A stretch of DNA of 64,000 nt, from contig OX352763.1 in assembly GCA_947095585.1 (NCBI GenBank), positions 44,132,010 to 44,196,009 of the forward strand, written 5' to 3'. Of this stretch, positions 1-10,879 are shown in pieces. Source of the DNA: Nephrocerus scutellatus (taxonomy: Eukaryota > Arthropoda > Insecta > Diptera > Pipunculidae). Every line of letters begins with the position of its first letter. Position 1 is the first letter of the stretch. The translations under genes were made by a program, and so were the position numbers. A model generated the notes under the pieces. It ran no database searches, was not told the origin of the DNA, and worked only from the letters and a program-made list of their open reading frames with translations.

Positions 1-180
1 AAAAAAAATTATTAAGAATATTTTTAGTGTGACTTGTTTACACGTTTTTCGTACGTATGCGAATTTCCGTGTTTCAAAGATTAATTAAAGTATTTTAGAT
101 GCATATCTCACTTATTTTTTTCAGATATTATTTCTATTATTTAAATTCACTTAAAAAAGATTTAATTTCTCTTAATATGC

Positions 181-620
181 TTAGTTAATTACGATGACTT
201 ACAGTAAGAGTAGCATTGAACTACTCGTCCCTCGCTGGCTGCACGGATGAGTTCCTTTTTGGTCGGCTAAACCTACTGCGGCTCCTGCTACAACACTTCA
301 ATGCGAGGCGGTCTCCGGACGGACACTAGAGAGCCTGAGTCTTCTTAGATCCTGTATGACCAGTCGGAAAAATAGGATTGATGCCGTCGGGAAGTCAATT
401 TTAGTTTCTTCCTTTCACAGACACTGTTTATGATAACGCAAAACACTGCCACTACTTTGGGGACTTTTGTATTTTCACTTTTACCTTTTTTCACGCCTGG
501 TCCCTGCTCGGGCGCCAGTTTTCAATTTAAATATTTTATTTGCTTTTTAAAAAAGGGTCGGAGCTAATGCTCCGCTTTATTTGGATTCAAGATTAAGACT
601 GAAAAAATTTATTTTACAAT
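181..620 (-). mobile_element. LTR retrotransposon fragment: leader, PBS and LTR edge
   Basis: Read on the minus strand, an AT-rich stretch carrying an AATAAA signal (576-581) and a 6-bp hairpin (CGGAGC/GCTCCG, 559-574) runs into a primer-binding site at 500-517. That is the order expected for the R/U5 end of a 5' LTR followed by the leader. The GC-richer sequence from 499 down to about 181 would be the leader; no gag frame is visible before the window edge region. The start of the LTR (towards 1000) was not found and no second LTR is present. A gypsy-like or other Lys-primed insect element is the likeliest source. Confidence 0.5.
500..517 (-). promoter_or_regulatory. tRNA-Lys-type primer-binding site
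   Basis: The minus strand reads TGGCGCCCGAGCAGGGAC. This begins with the TGG that pairs with a tRNA CCA end and closely resembles tRNA-Lys primer-binding sites. It would prime minus-strand DNA synthesis of the retrotransposon and fixes the LTR/leader border at 517/518. Confidence 0.6.
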
Positions 621-2368
621 TTTATTACTTATGATAAGTTTACAACTTTAATGCAAGCATTGCATCTTTTTATTCTTTGGAAAGAATTGCTTCATTAGTG
701 TCTACAGGTTATTGTTTTGTTATTTGTATTTCCGGCACACTTTGGGAATAAATTGCTTACCTAATGTCTACAATTTGTTTGTGTTATAAAAAGTAACAAA
801 AGAACAAAAGAAAAAAAGAAAATAAATGTAGCACGTGTTAACTTACATAAAAGTTTGTACCCGAAAAACTAAGTTTTTTTACATTTACTTGTTTTTTAAA
901 ACGTTTTTATAAGCTCGCTTTTGTGTATGTCTGTATGCGCGAGTTTATTTCATATCAAAGCAAACTACGCACAATACTCGTTTTAAATGTTTTAAATTAA
1001 AAATGTATTTTTATTATTAGCTTAAATCAGTAGTAGTTTAAATCATGTTTTAGTTTTTTTATTATTTTCCAGAGAAAAACTAATCTGTTCCATATGAAAC
1101 ATTAGGAACCTTATTTTACTCATCCTCTTTGAACAACTATTTTTATATACAAAATGGTTTTGTAATTACATACATTTAATTTAATAATTTTGATCTAATC
1201 AGAATCGCAGTAATAATATACATTAATTTTACAGTTTACTTAGAATAAATATAAGCTAAAGGCAAGCAAAGCTAATAGCAAAAAAAAGAATTGGCAATGG
1301 AAATGCTATCAAACGGCCAGTTTATTGTAAAAAATAAGTATTCTTCACTTCATTTTGTTTTTTTTAAAAAAAAGACTTGACCCCAAATTTTTTATTTTAA
1401 CTTCTTTGAGCTATTTGAGCTTTGAGCTTTTTAATCGACTTTCAGACGTCCTAGAGATCTAAAATTTTGGTTGGTAGCTTAGCTTAGCTTAGCTCTTTGA
1501 GGTCCTATTTACCAATCTTTCGCACAACCTATAGAGCTGCTCAGTGTCATAGGTAATTTCTGTGAAATTTGGTCCTTTCAACTTCTTTGAGGTCACAAAT
1601 AAATAAAAGGTTTTCCCCAAAAAACAAAAAAATTCAGTTAAGTTTCAGGTACAAAATACATAATTTTAAAACACTTTTTTAATATCACTTGCTATATTCG
1701 TTTGGTACTTATCTTCAAAATTGCGCATTACAAACCGATTTTGAATTCAATAATGCTATGATAAATTAATACAGGCTGCATTTACCACATATAGACCTCA
1801 ATGCGAATAATGGTTTTCGTTTTGGGTCGTAGTTTGGTTATTCGTCCACCATTACGTCATTGTAGAAGAAATAATGCGTATGCCTACCCCGCGAAATTTA
1901 CAATCTTAATAACCCCAATTAGGCGGCACATTGTAATAAACCACTAACAAAGCTTCTAGTTCTATTAATACTATTAATACTAATTTAATGAAAATCTACA
2001 TTGTTAATTAAGAAACATCCTCATTTCCATTCATATACTCACTCGTTCGGCAGCTACGATTTTCGCAAGTCGAGAACGGCGCACTCACATCTTGGTCAAA
2101 AAGTAGAATTCATGTTCATAAAATTATTTATTCCACTCAATTTAAATTTATTATGGAGCGATTAAGTAAGCGAGTGCACATGTAGTGGCCAATTGTGTGT
2201 GTTCCCGTATACAAGCAATTAATAAAACTGTAGATCTCAATTAACAAATTATGAATTTATCAAAATAAATAAAAAGTTAAAACTTATTCAAGCAAATATT
2301 CAAATACACACGAACAAACAATAATGCAGCTCATTGTATTATTAATGCAAGCAAAAAATTACATCTAA
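621..2368. other. AT-rich non-coding stretch
   Basis: No coding region or complete element is recognisable. It contains one Rep-D copy (893-1030), a short run of AGCTT units near 1477-1497, and many A/T homopolymers. Short potential reading frames are consistent with chance. Confidence 0.5.
893..1030 (+). repeat. Rep-D copy
   Basis: This shares two blocks with 43345-43610: the AACGTTTTTATxAGCTCGCTT block and the ACGCAxAATACTCGTTTTAAA block, in the same order and orientation. In the second locus the sequence lies inside the 5' part of a mariner. The shared order in two unrelated contexts marks it as an interspersed repeat of unknown class. Confidence 0.45.
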
Positions 2369-2955
2369 TCTATAAAAGTCGATGTTTGTATTTATGTTTG
2401 TATGTATGTATGTTCCGTATGGACTCCAAAACGGTTGTACCGATTTTGATGAAATTTTCAGGCAACCTTCAGATTAGCCCAGGGGGTAACTTGGTAATTT
2501 GGTAGCGATCGGATCAATAGGTGGTGTTGGGGTCGCTTTTTTCTTATTTATGGAGCGATTCGGCTCAAATTCACACCATATAATATTAGAGTTTCGTCTT
2601 CTTTTTCTTGTTATGTTGGTTCGGCTTCGTCATGTTGGTCTGCATACGGACTTTTACGGACTTTAAATATAGCCGACGGTTTTTTTCCAATCCCAGTTAA
2701 CTCGATGTAACAACACAGCTGCACAATAACACCGTTTTAATTACTTGCTGGGCTTCGATGGTAATTAACACCAATCAAACTGAATTTTCATATACCACTG
2801 CGTACCCATTGCCAAACACAATTGAGGCTGCAGTCTTGACACTTTTTGCACACTAGACCCTTTTTAATCCTTATACATGTGTACGCCAGATGTACAGAAT
2901 TGAATTATTTTCTTAGGCGCCCAATGGGGTTGGCAACGCCGGCTACTTTAGCTAG
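2369..2955 (+). mobile_element. Short non-autonomous Helitron
   Basis: It starts with TC (2369) after an A and ends with CTAG (2952-2955) before a T, the canonical Helitron insertion between A and T without target duplication. Just before the end, GTTGGC-AAC-GCCGGC forms a 6-bp hairpin (with wobble pairs), placed where Helitron 3' terminators lie. The 5' end (TCTATAAAAG) resembles the TCTATATATA starts of the Helitrons at 10405 and 10611, and an internal block near 2540-2590 is similar to 10570-10610. At 587 bp it has no coding capacity and would depend on a Rep/helicase supplied elsewhere. Confidence 0.75.
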
Positions 2956-3330
2956 TAATAAATAATAACTAATACGCAAATGTCCGTCGCCACTGACGAC
3001 TACGATAATCGGACATTTGGCTATTAAATGAAAGAAAGAAAGAAATGTGGAAAGTCTTCCACTGTACATAAACGAGTATGTTTATGCATCATGTTTATAC
3101 AGGAAAAGTAGCCAAATTATTGATAAATATATACGTTTAAGCTTTAAAACACACTGTAGTTAAATGCTGATTAACCGCCTGAGCCAAATAAGTCAACCGA
3201 ATGGCATGTGCAAAATCAGTTAATTTTCATTGCAGATGTAGAGAATTGTCCTTTGGAGAAAATAACAAAAAAATTGTAGGTAATAAGATCACTTATTGGT
3301 GGTCAGCCATCAGCAGAATAGGGGGAATAA
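2956..3330. other. AT-rich spacer
   Basis: No gene or recognisable repeat is seen. It separates the short Helitron from the RTE fragment. Confidence 0.4.
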
Positions 3331-4390
3331 CACAGAGTGCTCTAGGATTGCAGGCGGCTATCTCTGGTGGAAGTGCGATCAAACCTCCACGTGGTGGCTG
3401 CCGGTAATTTTCCTCCAATACAGGCAAAGCTTAATGATCGGGCTTGTCCCTTCAAAGTAAGGTTGGCGCGAGACCAATAACCCCTCGCCCGTAAAAAATT
3501 ATTATTACGGAACCCAAAATCAGCCTCTGATACACTGATGAACGACGACGACCACGGCAACGAAGACAGGTATACGATTTAAGAATTTTCTCATGGAACT
3601 TACGCTCACTGTACAGAGCTCACGCTGCACAGCAGCTGGCCGACACCCTGTCTAAATATAAGGCTGACATAAGATCTATCCAGGAAATGCGGTGGACGGG
3701 GAATGGTATCTTACAAAAATCAGAATATGACATATATTACAGCTGCATTCAAGACATCATGTGCTCGGGGTGGGGTTTCTAGTCAGCAAAAGAATGATAC
3801 CCACTGTTATCGGCTTTAAAGCAATAAATGAACAGCTATCCACCCTTCACTTGCGGTGCAAATTAAAAAGCATAAGCCTCATAAACGTTCACGCACCTAC
3901 AGAGGATTCCCCAGATGATGAAAAAGAAGAATTCTTTGAATCAGTCGAACGGGAACTCCATACCTACCCTCAGTATAATGTAAAAATCATTCTGGGGGAT
4001 ATAATTGCTAAAATGGGTAGGGAACCAGTATTTAGGCAGGACATTGGCACCCATAGCTTACACGAGAACACTAATGACAATGGACAACGAGTCATAGAGA
4101 TGGCAGCAAGTAATAATTTGGTCTTTGCTAGTTTGCGCGTAAAAATATCTACAAAGCCACCTGGGAATCTCCTGATGGAGCCTCTCGCAACCAGATAGAC
4201 CACGTTTTGCTAGACCGCCGCCGCGACCCGAACCTGATGACGGTACGAACGTACCGAGTTGCCAAAGTCGACTCGCACCACTATCTTGTTGGTATGGTGC
4301 TCCGAGCGCAGATTGCATCATCACGAAAGACTGCATCCGCGAATCAGATTCAAGTCACGCGGCTTCCCTTTGCAACAATGAGACCTTAAA
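3331..4390 (+). pseudogene. RTE-type LINE, 5' UTR and endonuclease fragment
   Basis: Conceptual translation from about 3575 gives an apurinic-like endonuclease (EEP fold) of an RTE-type retrotransposon. It is broken by at least two frameshifts, one after the stop near 3780 and one near 4135. Recognisable pieces are the IQEMRW block (about 3680), the longest frame 3761-4198 with INVHAPTED and an ILGD core, and NQIDHVLLDRRR around 4190-4230. In the usual catalytic box GDFNxK the Asn is lost (GDIIAK), so the enzyme is dead. GC-richer sequence from about 3331 is probably 5' UTR. The element stops at about 4390, before its reverse transcriptase. Confidence 0.8.
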
Positions 4391-4687
4391 CAAATACTTA
4401 TTGATTCATTTCACAAACTTTCAATTTTAATCCTGTTCCTGTTGACCTATTGCAGAAATATTATGAGGTGAAGTTGTAGAAAATTCAGTGGGCTTTAATA
4501 CTGCATTTGTCAAAAAAAATTATCCCAGAGCTTTTTTCGAAATAATCGCGTTTGAAAATAAAATTTTAAAAAAACATTTATTTTTTTGACTTTGACGACG
4601 TTTATATTGGTAATGGCTTTAAGAATTTAAAAAAATTTACATTCTTTTGACCATAAAGATTTAATTTTCTATCAAAATAGACCAACA
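4391..4687. other. AT-rich flank of the BEL insertion
   Basis: No gene is seen. This is the upstream host flank of the BEL element; it continues at 13309 on the other side. Confidence 0.5.
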
Positions 4688-4692
4688 GTGAC
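4688..4692 (+). repeat. BEL target-site duplication, left copy
   Basis: GTGAC lies directly before the 5' LTR and recurs at 13309-13313 directly after the 3' LTR. This 5-bp duplication defines both element ends. Confidence 0.88.
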
Positions 4693-4967
4693 TGTTGCAG
4701 AACGGCAACTCCGCCAGAAAAAAGTCTTAATGTAAATGGCTTTGCTGCTCAACTCGTTGTGTGAAAAAGAAGCGAATGCATCGAGTTTGACAGTTGCGTA
4801 TACTAAACGTGCTTATGCTATTAGAATTTCCGGCCAGTAAGAGACAATTTATTATTTTTATATCATATATAATAATGAAGTTATCTTTAGAAATAAATTC
4901 CCGAATTTCCGAATCGTTTGAAAGGAATTAAATTTCGTAGCCCGAGAATTGCTTGCGATTTTTAACA
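4693..4967 (+). repeat. 5' LTR of the BEL element
   Basis: The 275-bp LTR starts TGTTGC and ends AACA. It matches the 3' LTR (10188-10404 plus 13212-13308) except for a segment of several tens of bases after the CGGCC near 4835, missing here, and scattered substitutions. At 4859-4872 it shows the uninterrupted sequence at the site where a Helitron entered the 3' LTR. Confidence 0.92.
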
Positions 4968-5267
4968 CCTTTATTTCGTGATTTGCAAGCTTTGTTTCGT
5001 GGAAGTTGCAACTTTATTTGTGCCTGGAAGTCTCGGCCAGAGGAGCACCCTGCCGCCATTGTTCGCAGTCAGCGATATATGTCTTGCCGCCGCAACCACT
5101 TTATTTAGTGGCTGCATCTTTATTTGTACCTGCATCGGTAATTTGTGTTATAGTTCACGGAAGTCTCGGCCAAAGGAGCACCCTGCCGCCATTGTTCGCT
5201 GCCAGCGATACTAACTTGCCATCGTATTTAGTGGCATGGCTCTATCGTCGAAGTATCACCAAACCCA

Positions 5268-6521
5268 TTGCTAGCAACAGACATCTGTTTCAGTGACTTT
5301 AACACTACCGCCGCTCATACTACCGTATCAGCAGCAACAGCATCCAACGCCTTTGGGAACGTGTTTCCAAACGAGTCCGTCGTGCCAGCTAGCGACATCT
5401 CAACACTCGCCGCCGGTGATCCTTCGCTAAACTCCACAGCTTCTGGGGATATCAACGCCAACATGCATAGCGCATCCCACCAACATAATAAGCTAGAGAA
5501 TATTCAGGAAAACAGCATATTAAATACGCAAAGACAATTGATGCATTGCAGGTAATGCTAACGCAAACGCTGAGACAGTTGACCATTAATACATCGTCCT
5601 CCAACGTCGTTTAGCAGCCGCGCGCAAGTTTTACTCAAGAGCCTAATATGAAGAAGATGCCGAACGATGATTCTAGCGGTAATGATCAACTCCCGTCGAT
5701 CGTAAACGATCCGAGAACTCCGCATCTCAACTCGACCACTGCAGGGCAGTACTACTCTGCAGCTACGGACCCGAATAACCAGGGTAATGCATTTCGAACC
5801 CATACAAACACGAGAATGCCGTGTTATTCGGGTAATACAGCGGAAGTCTACGAATCGCAAGGAGAATTCAATAGAAATATTTAACCGTCAAATTCGTGGC
5901 AGTCAATGCCAAAGAAATTAACGGATCTACCAGTATTTAAAGGTGAGCCCGAGACATGGCCATTTATCGCCATTCAACAGCTGCATATAATATGCAAACT
6001 TTGAGATCTGTCAGCGTCTTCTAAGGAGCCTCAAGGGAAAAGCATATGAAACAGTTAAGTCGTTACTAATCCACCCGGATAACGTTTCCGCCGTTATGGA
6101 TCAACTGGAGTTTCGCTTTGGGCGTCCGGAAATGCTAATAGCCAGTCAACTACGCGATATACTCGAAGTTGCGCCCATATCAGAAGCAGCCGTTGCAAGA
6201 TTGATACCCTTTGCGACAAAAGCAAAAAACCTCGTGGTGTTTCTGCAAGCAGCCAACGCACACAACCACTTAGTCAACCTCACTCTTTTAGAAGAACTCG
6301 TCGCCAAATTGCTAGTTAGCAAGAAGATTGAGTGGGCGAAATATGCTGCGTCAATAAGGTCTTATCCAACAGTGCTAGACTTTAGCAACTGGCTAAGTGA
6401 ACTAGCGAACATTGTATGTGTCATATCGGACTTAAAAGGCGAACCTTCAGAGCATAAGAAACATACTGTCATGCACACCAATGTACCTAGCCAGACCAAA
6501 CCCAACGCGTGTTACTACTAA
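5268..6521 (+). pseudogene. BEL gag-like polyprotein relic (DUF1759-type)
   Basis: The clearest part is 6096-6521, 141 residues typical of the BEL/Pao capsid-region domain, with signatures RFGRPE, PFATKAKNLVVFLQ and LLEELVAKL. Its start lies upstream in another frame near 5905 (LPVFKGEPETWPF), so at least one frameshift separates the two. Frames at 5268-5555 and 5648-5884 are Ser/Thr/Asn-rich and probably the poorly conserved N-terminal part. Gag would package the element RNA in cytoplasmic particles; this copy cannot make it intact. Confidence 0.75.
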
Positions 6522-6522
6522 A

Positions 6523-6766
6523 ATTTATGATTGCCAGAAGTTTCTCAGCAAATGTGTCCGGGATAGATGGGAAGAAGTGAAGCGTGCCAAGCTTTGATTT
6601 TCATGCCTCGCCAAGGGACACTCCAGTCAAGATTGTCGTCGACGAAAACGATGTTCAGCCAAAGGTTTTAAAAGATACCACAACAAATTACTGCACGAGG
6701 ATTACGGTAGCAATACACAAACTTCAAAAACAAATTACGAACCAACAGCTACGCAAGCGGTATTAA
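6523..6766 (+). pseudogene. Gag zinc-knuckle segment with a Cys-to-stop change
   Basis: In the frame through 6591-6650 the translation has a CCHC knuckle pattern (x-F-S-C-L-A-K-G-H-S-S-Q-D-C) followed by an Arg/Lys-rich stretch. The codon at the position of the first knuckle cysteine is TGA, one base from a Cys codon, so the nucleic-acid-binding motif is interrupted exactly there. It follows the capsid-type domain as expected. Confidence 0.65.
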
Positions 6767-6769
6767 GTT

Positions 6770-7324
6770 GTGCGACGAAGTCAAAGGTGGACAAGCTGCT
6801 CTTTCGTGTCGTACCAGTCATGCTTCATGGACCAAAGGGTCAAGTCTCCACGTATGCACTTCTCGACGAAGGTCACACTGATGGACAAGCCACTAATCGA
6901 AGAGCTTGGTTTGAAGGGAAGCCTAAGTGAACTAGATCTACAATGGATCGGAGGAAGAGCTGCCAAGGAGAACACGATAGTTGTCGACGTCCTCATCAAT
7001 GGTATCGGTAAGAAAGAAAAATACGTCCTACGCCACGTACATGCCGTACGAAATCTCTGTCTGCCAATTCAAAGTTTTGAGAAATCCGATATTACAAGGT
7101 CTGCCAAACACTGGTACAGTGTACCGCCAGTTCCAGAGTATATAAGCGCTAAGCCAAGATTACTTATTGGACTTGACAATTGTCTCTTAAGTTTGTCAAC
7201 AGAAATAGTCCAATTACAAATTGATGGACCATTTGCCGCAAACACTAAGCTTGGTTGGGTAGTCTTCGAAAAGAGTGTCGAGTACATCGCCGTCGTGTCT
7301 ATTAATAAAGCCAGCTGGTCATGA
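6770..7324 (+). pseudogene. BEL aspartic protease region
   Basis: A frame near 6800-6880 encodes YALLDEG, the BEL-type retropepsin active-site segment, followed in the 6770-7324 frame by SELDLQWIGGRAAKEN and PKLLIGLD-like sequence typical of the DUF1758 peptidase. The Asp box and the remainder are in different frames, so there is a frameshift near 6870. The protease would process the Gag-Pol polyprotein. The next conserved block, reverse transcriptase, begins about 150 bp downstream after stops. Confidence 0.78.
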
Positions 7325-7472
7325 AGTCTTACATGACATGATGACAGAATACTTTACCACTGAAGGTTTTGGTGTCCGTCCGGCACCTGTTATCGAAAGT
7401 GATGATGATATACGAGCCCGCGACAGATTTGCTCTGGAAAGATGAAAATACACAACTGCCTGTAGTTTTGCT

Positions 7473-8390
7473 ATGGCTAAGCAGAGGCTTATTAACATAG
7501 AGAAGAAAATGAAACGAGATCCAGAGTTTGCCGATGCCTACTGCACAGCCATCAATGGTTATGTCAAAAAGGGATATGCCCGTATACTGTCGTCTGCAGA
7601 AGCCAAGCAGAATAGCCCTAAGACGTGGTATCTACCACACTTTGCCGTAGTAAATTTGAATAAGCCGAAGAAAATTCGTCTCGTGTTTGACGCAGCCGCG
7701 ACAGTTGAAAATGTATCACTCAACATGCATCTATTGAAGGGACCCCAATAGTATCAGCCATTGCCGTCAGTCATGTTCAACTTTCGAGTAGGTCATATTG
7801 CTGTGTGTGGAGACATCAGAGAGATGTTTCACCAGATTGTTATTCAGCCAGAAGACAGGTGCGCTCAGAGATTTTTGTGGCTTAACGGAGACGAAGACCG
7901 ACCTCCGAAAGTCTACGAGATGACTGTGATGACATTCGGTGCAGCATGCTCACCATGTGCCGCTCAGTATGTCAAGATCGAGAATGCCAAACAACACACT
8001 AATTGCAGTCCACGTGCTATTAAGGCCATTTTGGAAAACCATTATGTCGACGACTTTGTTGATAGCTTCGAATCAGTTGATCTCGCTCTTAGCATCGCCA
8101 AAGAAGTAAGAAGAATCCACGCAGACGCTGGGTTTGAACTACGTGGGTTTACGTCAAACTCCAAATCAGTGGCCAGGGTCTTGAATGGCGATCAAGTTAC
8201 AGCTGCTGTCGAAAGTGCTGGAGTGTTGGCCACAGAAAAGTTATTGGGTATGTTTTGGCATCCAGAAAGTGATACGTTTCGTTATCATCTCAACTTTAAT
8301 CGTGTCAACAAAGAAGTCATCACTGGAAGGAGAACGCCCACCAAACGAGAATTATTAAGTGTCATAATGTCTGTCGTTGACCCACTTTGA
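7473..8390 (+). pseudogene. BEL reverse transcriptase
   Basis: Two consecutive frames (7473-7751 and 7761-8390), separated by one stop and a small shift, cover most of a BEL/Pao reverse transcriptase. Visible motifs are RLVFDAAA with LNMHLLKGPQ (fingers), CGDIREMFHQI (motif A, catalytic Asp), MTFGAACSPCAAQY (motif B) and the catalytic YVDD box at about 8042-8055. All catalytic aspartates are present, so inactivation is due to frame damage. After 8390 the thumb region continues with further stops. Confidence 0.9.
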
Positions 8391-8559
8391 CTTATGAGTC
8401 AACTGATTATCTCCGCCAAGTTAATAATGCGAGAGGTCTGGAGGTACGATATTAAGTGGGATCATCCTATTCCTGACACAATAAATTCCGCTTGGATAGA
8501 GAGAGGGCCTGAAGAACGTAGATCTAGTAAAGATCCAAAGATGTTATTTTGCAAACGGG

Positions 8560-8930
8560 TTGCCTAAGGAGCTGCAACTTCATGTATTTGTCGATGCAAG
8601 TGAAGTCGCATTCGCTGCTGCTGCATATTGGAGAAGTAAGAGCGTCGAAAACTGTGTTCACGTCACGCTTGTGGGCGCTAAGTCGAGATGTGCGCCACAA
8701 AAACTACTAACCGTGCCTAGAATGGAATTGCAAGCTGCTGTCCTGGGAACGCGACTAATGCAAACAATCTTGCGAGAACACAAATTGACTGTCGACAGCT
8801 TCCATCTGTGGAGCGATTAGTCAACAGTCATCAAGTGGATTCAATAAAAGAATCGTCGATATAAGCCATTTGTTGCCCACAGAATAAATGAGATTTTAAG
8901 CACCACAAAAATTAAAGACTGGAGGTGGGT
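8560..8930 (+). pseudogene. BEL RNase H domain
   Basis: The 8560-8820 frame shows three acidic positions of an RNase H: VFVDAS, PRMELQAAV and LWSD, the last directly followed by a stop (TAG at 8818). Sequence after the stop (STVIKWIQ) continues the domain. It follows the reverse transcriptase and would degrade the RNA strand of the RNA/DNA hybrid. Confidence 0.85.
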
Positions 8931-10225
8931 GCCTACACAGATGAACGTTGCTGATGATGCCACAAGACCACACTGCCAAGAAGATTTCGATGCAAAAAAC
9001 CGTTGGTTTTCCGGACCTAAATTTTTGATGGGAAATCCTGAGAGTTGGCCTACCGGACTTGAAACATCCGCTTCAGCCTACGACGACGATGTCGAAGGTA
9101 TCGACGAGTTCGTTTTCTTTACGTCAAATCGCTCAGTAATTGAATTTTGCCGTTTTTCGTCATTTACCAAACTGAGGAGGTCAACCGCTTGGGTGCTAAG
9201 ATTTATAAATTCCTGTAAAAATTATGACAGTAGCTGAACTGCGCGCCGCTGATAAGGTAATTTTTCGCCTCGTTTAATCTCAAGCCTTTTCCCTGGAAAT
9301 CCAGTGCCGCCAATGGGCGCGTTGCCAGAAGATCGATTGACGCCATACGTGCGACCCTTTACGTATACGGGTCTTGATTATTTTGGACCACTGTTGGTAT
9401 CAATCGGACGTCGCCGCGAGAAGAGATGGATCGCGCCTTTCACCTGCTTAACAATTCGAGCCATACATCTTGAGATGACCTGTCAACAGATGCATGCATC
9501 CTGACGATACGAAATTTTATTAATCGCCGAGACGCATTCAAGACGAATTGTCATCTAAAAATGTGGAATGGTTGCTCAACTGTCCAAACAACCCAGCGGA
9601 AGGTGGCGTATGGGAGAGAATGGACAGGTGTGTAAAGCGAGTGCTTAAGCAGACACCGAATGAAGTGGCACCGAGGGAACACACCCTGCAAAGTTTCTTA
9701 ATAGAAGCACAAAACATTGTAAACTCACGACCATTAACTCATGTTACAGTTGCAGCTGAAGATGAAGAACCCATCACTCCGAACCACTTTCTTCTAGGAT
9801 GTGCCAATACCACTAAGACTCCAGCTTGCGAAAGTTCCTCGAATAGTCTACAAGTTTCACGAAAGCAGTGGTGCATGGCGCGGCAACTTCGCGATCATTT
9901 TTGGAAACGCTGGATAATGGAATACCTTCCAACCTTAACGCGTCGTGCCAAGTGGTGCAAGAGAACCAAGCCGATAGAAGTTGGAGATCTGGTCTTAGTG
10001 TGCGATATTAATCTGCCACGACGGGAGTGGAGGCGAGGTCGAGTCGAGAAGGTTTATCCAGGCGTCGATGGAGAGATAAGGCGAGCTGATGTACGAACAG
10101 AGAAGGGAATATTGCGCCGACCGGTTTCCAAGCTGGCCGTTCTGGACGTAGAATCTGGTGAATCCAGTCGGTTCACGGGGCCGGGAATGTTGCAGAACGG
10201 CAACTCCGCCAGAAAAAAGTCTTAA
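8929..10225 (+). pseudogene. BEL integrase and C-terminal domain
   Basis: The 8929-9237 frame holds the linker after RNase H (NVADDATRP). The 9304-9504 frame has TYTGLDYFGPL with the first catalytic Asp and AIHLEM. The 9548-10225 frame resumes at NVEWLLNCPNNPAEGGVWERM and runs through the DUF5641-type C-terminus (GDLVLVCDINLPRREWRRGRV) to the stop near the 3' LTR. The stretch that should hold the second catalytic Asp between about 9504 and 9560 is largely missing, so integrase is inactive independently of the frameshifts. A purine/GC-rich tract at 10175-10187 could be the polypurine tract. Confidence 0.85.
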
Positions 10226-10404
10226 TGTAAATATGCTGCTCAACTCGTTGTGTGAAAAAGAAGCGAATGCATCGCGTTTGACACTTGCGTATACTAAACG
10301 TGCTTATGCTATTAGAATTTCCGGCCGGCTATTTTCATTAAAATCGCAGAATTCGACGAGTTGGGCAGAAAAACCACGGTAAGAGACAATTTATTATTTT
10401 TATA
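10188..10404 (+). repeat. 3' LTR of the BEL element, left part
   Basis: It begins TGTTGCAG immediately after the GGGGCCGGGAA tract and matches the 5' LTR. It is interrupted after 10404 by the outer Helitron and resumes at 13212. It keeps a block around 10322-10382 that is deleted in the 5' LTR. Confidence 0.92.
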
Positions 10405-10879
10405 TCTATATATATAAAAATCAATTGCTGTTCGTTAGACTGGCTAAAACTCGAGAACGGCTGGACCAAATTGGATACTTCCTTCGGCGAGTTTGTTCGT
10501 AATTGCTACGCATAGGTTTAAAAGTTGGTTCAGCCCCGCTAGGTGGCGCTTGTATCGTTTGTGAAAATTCTTATTTATGGAACGATTTGGTTTAAATTCA
10601 TACCATATAATCTATATATATAAAATAGAGAATTTATTTGTTTGTATATTTGTATATTTGTGCCTAACTAGCTCTGGAACGCCTTGACCAATTTCAACCA
10701 AACTTGGTATACATATTAGTTACTATGTGGAATCAAATATAGGTGGTGGGGGGTAGCAGGTTTTTTTGGCTGTGGCAGGCGTGGCAGGCGATTTTAGTGT
10801 CGGACCCGCCGTTTTCGGTATCGCCGAGACGAATAGTGCTGGTAGTACACTCCTATGGATGAGTTATACTCCCGCAGAG

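Noticed and set aside
500..517. Trace of a vertebrate lentivirus
   Set aside because: The primer-site similarity reflects shared use of tRNA-Lys; many insect LTR elements use it and no viral gene is present.
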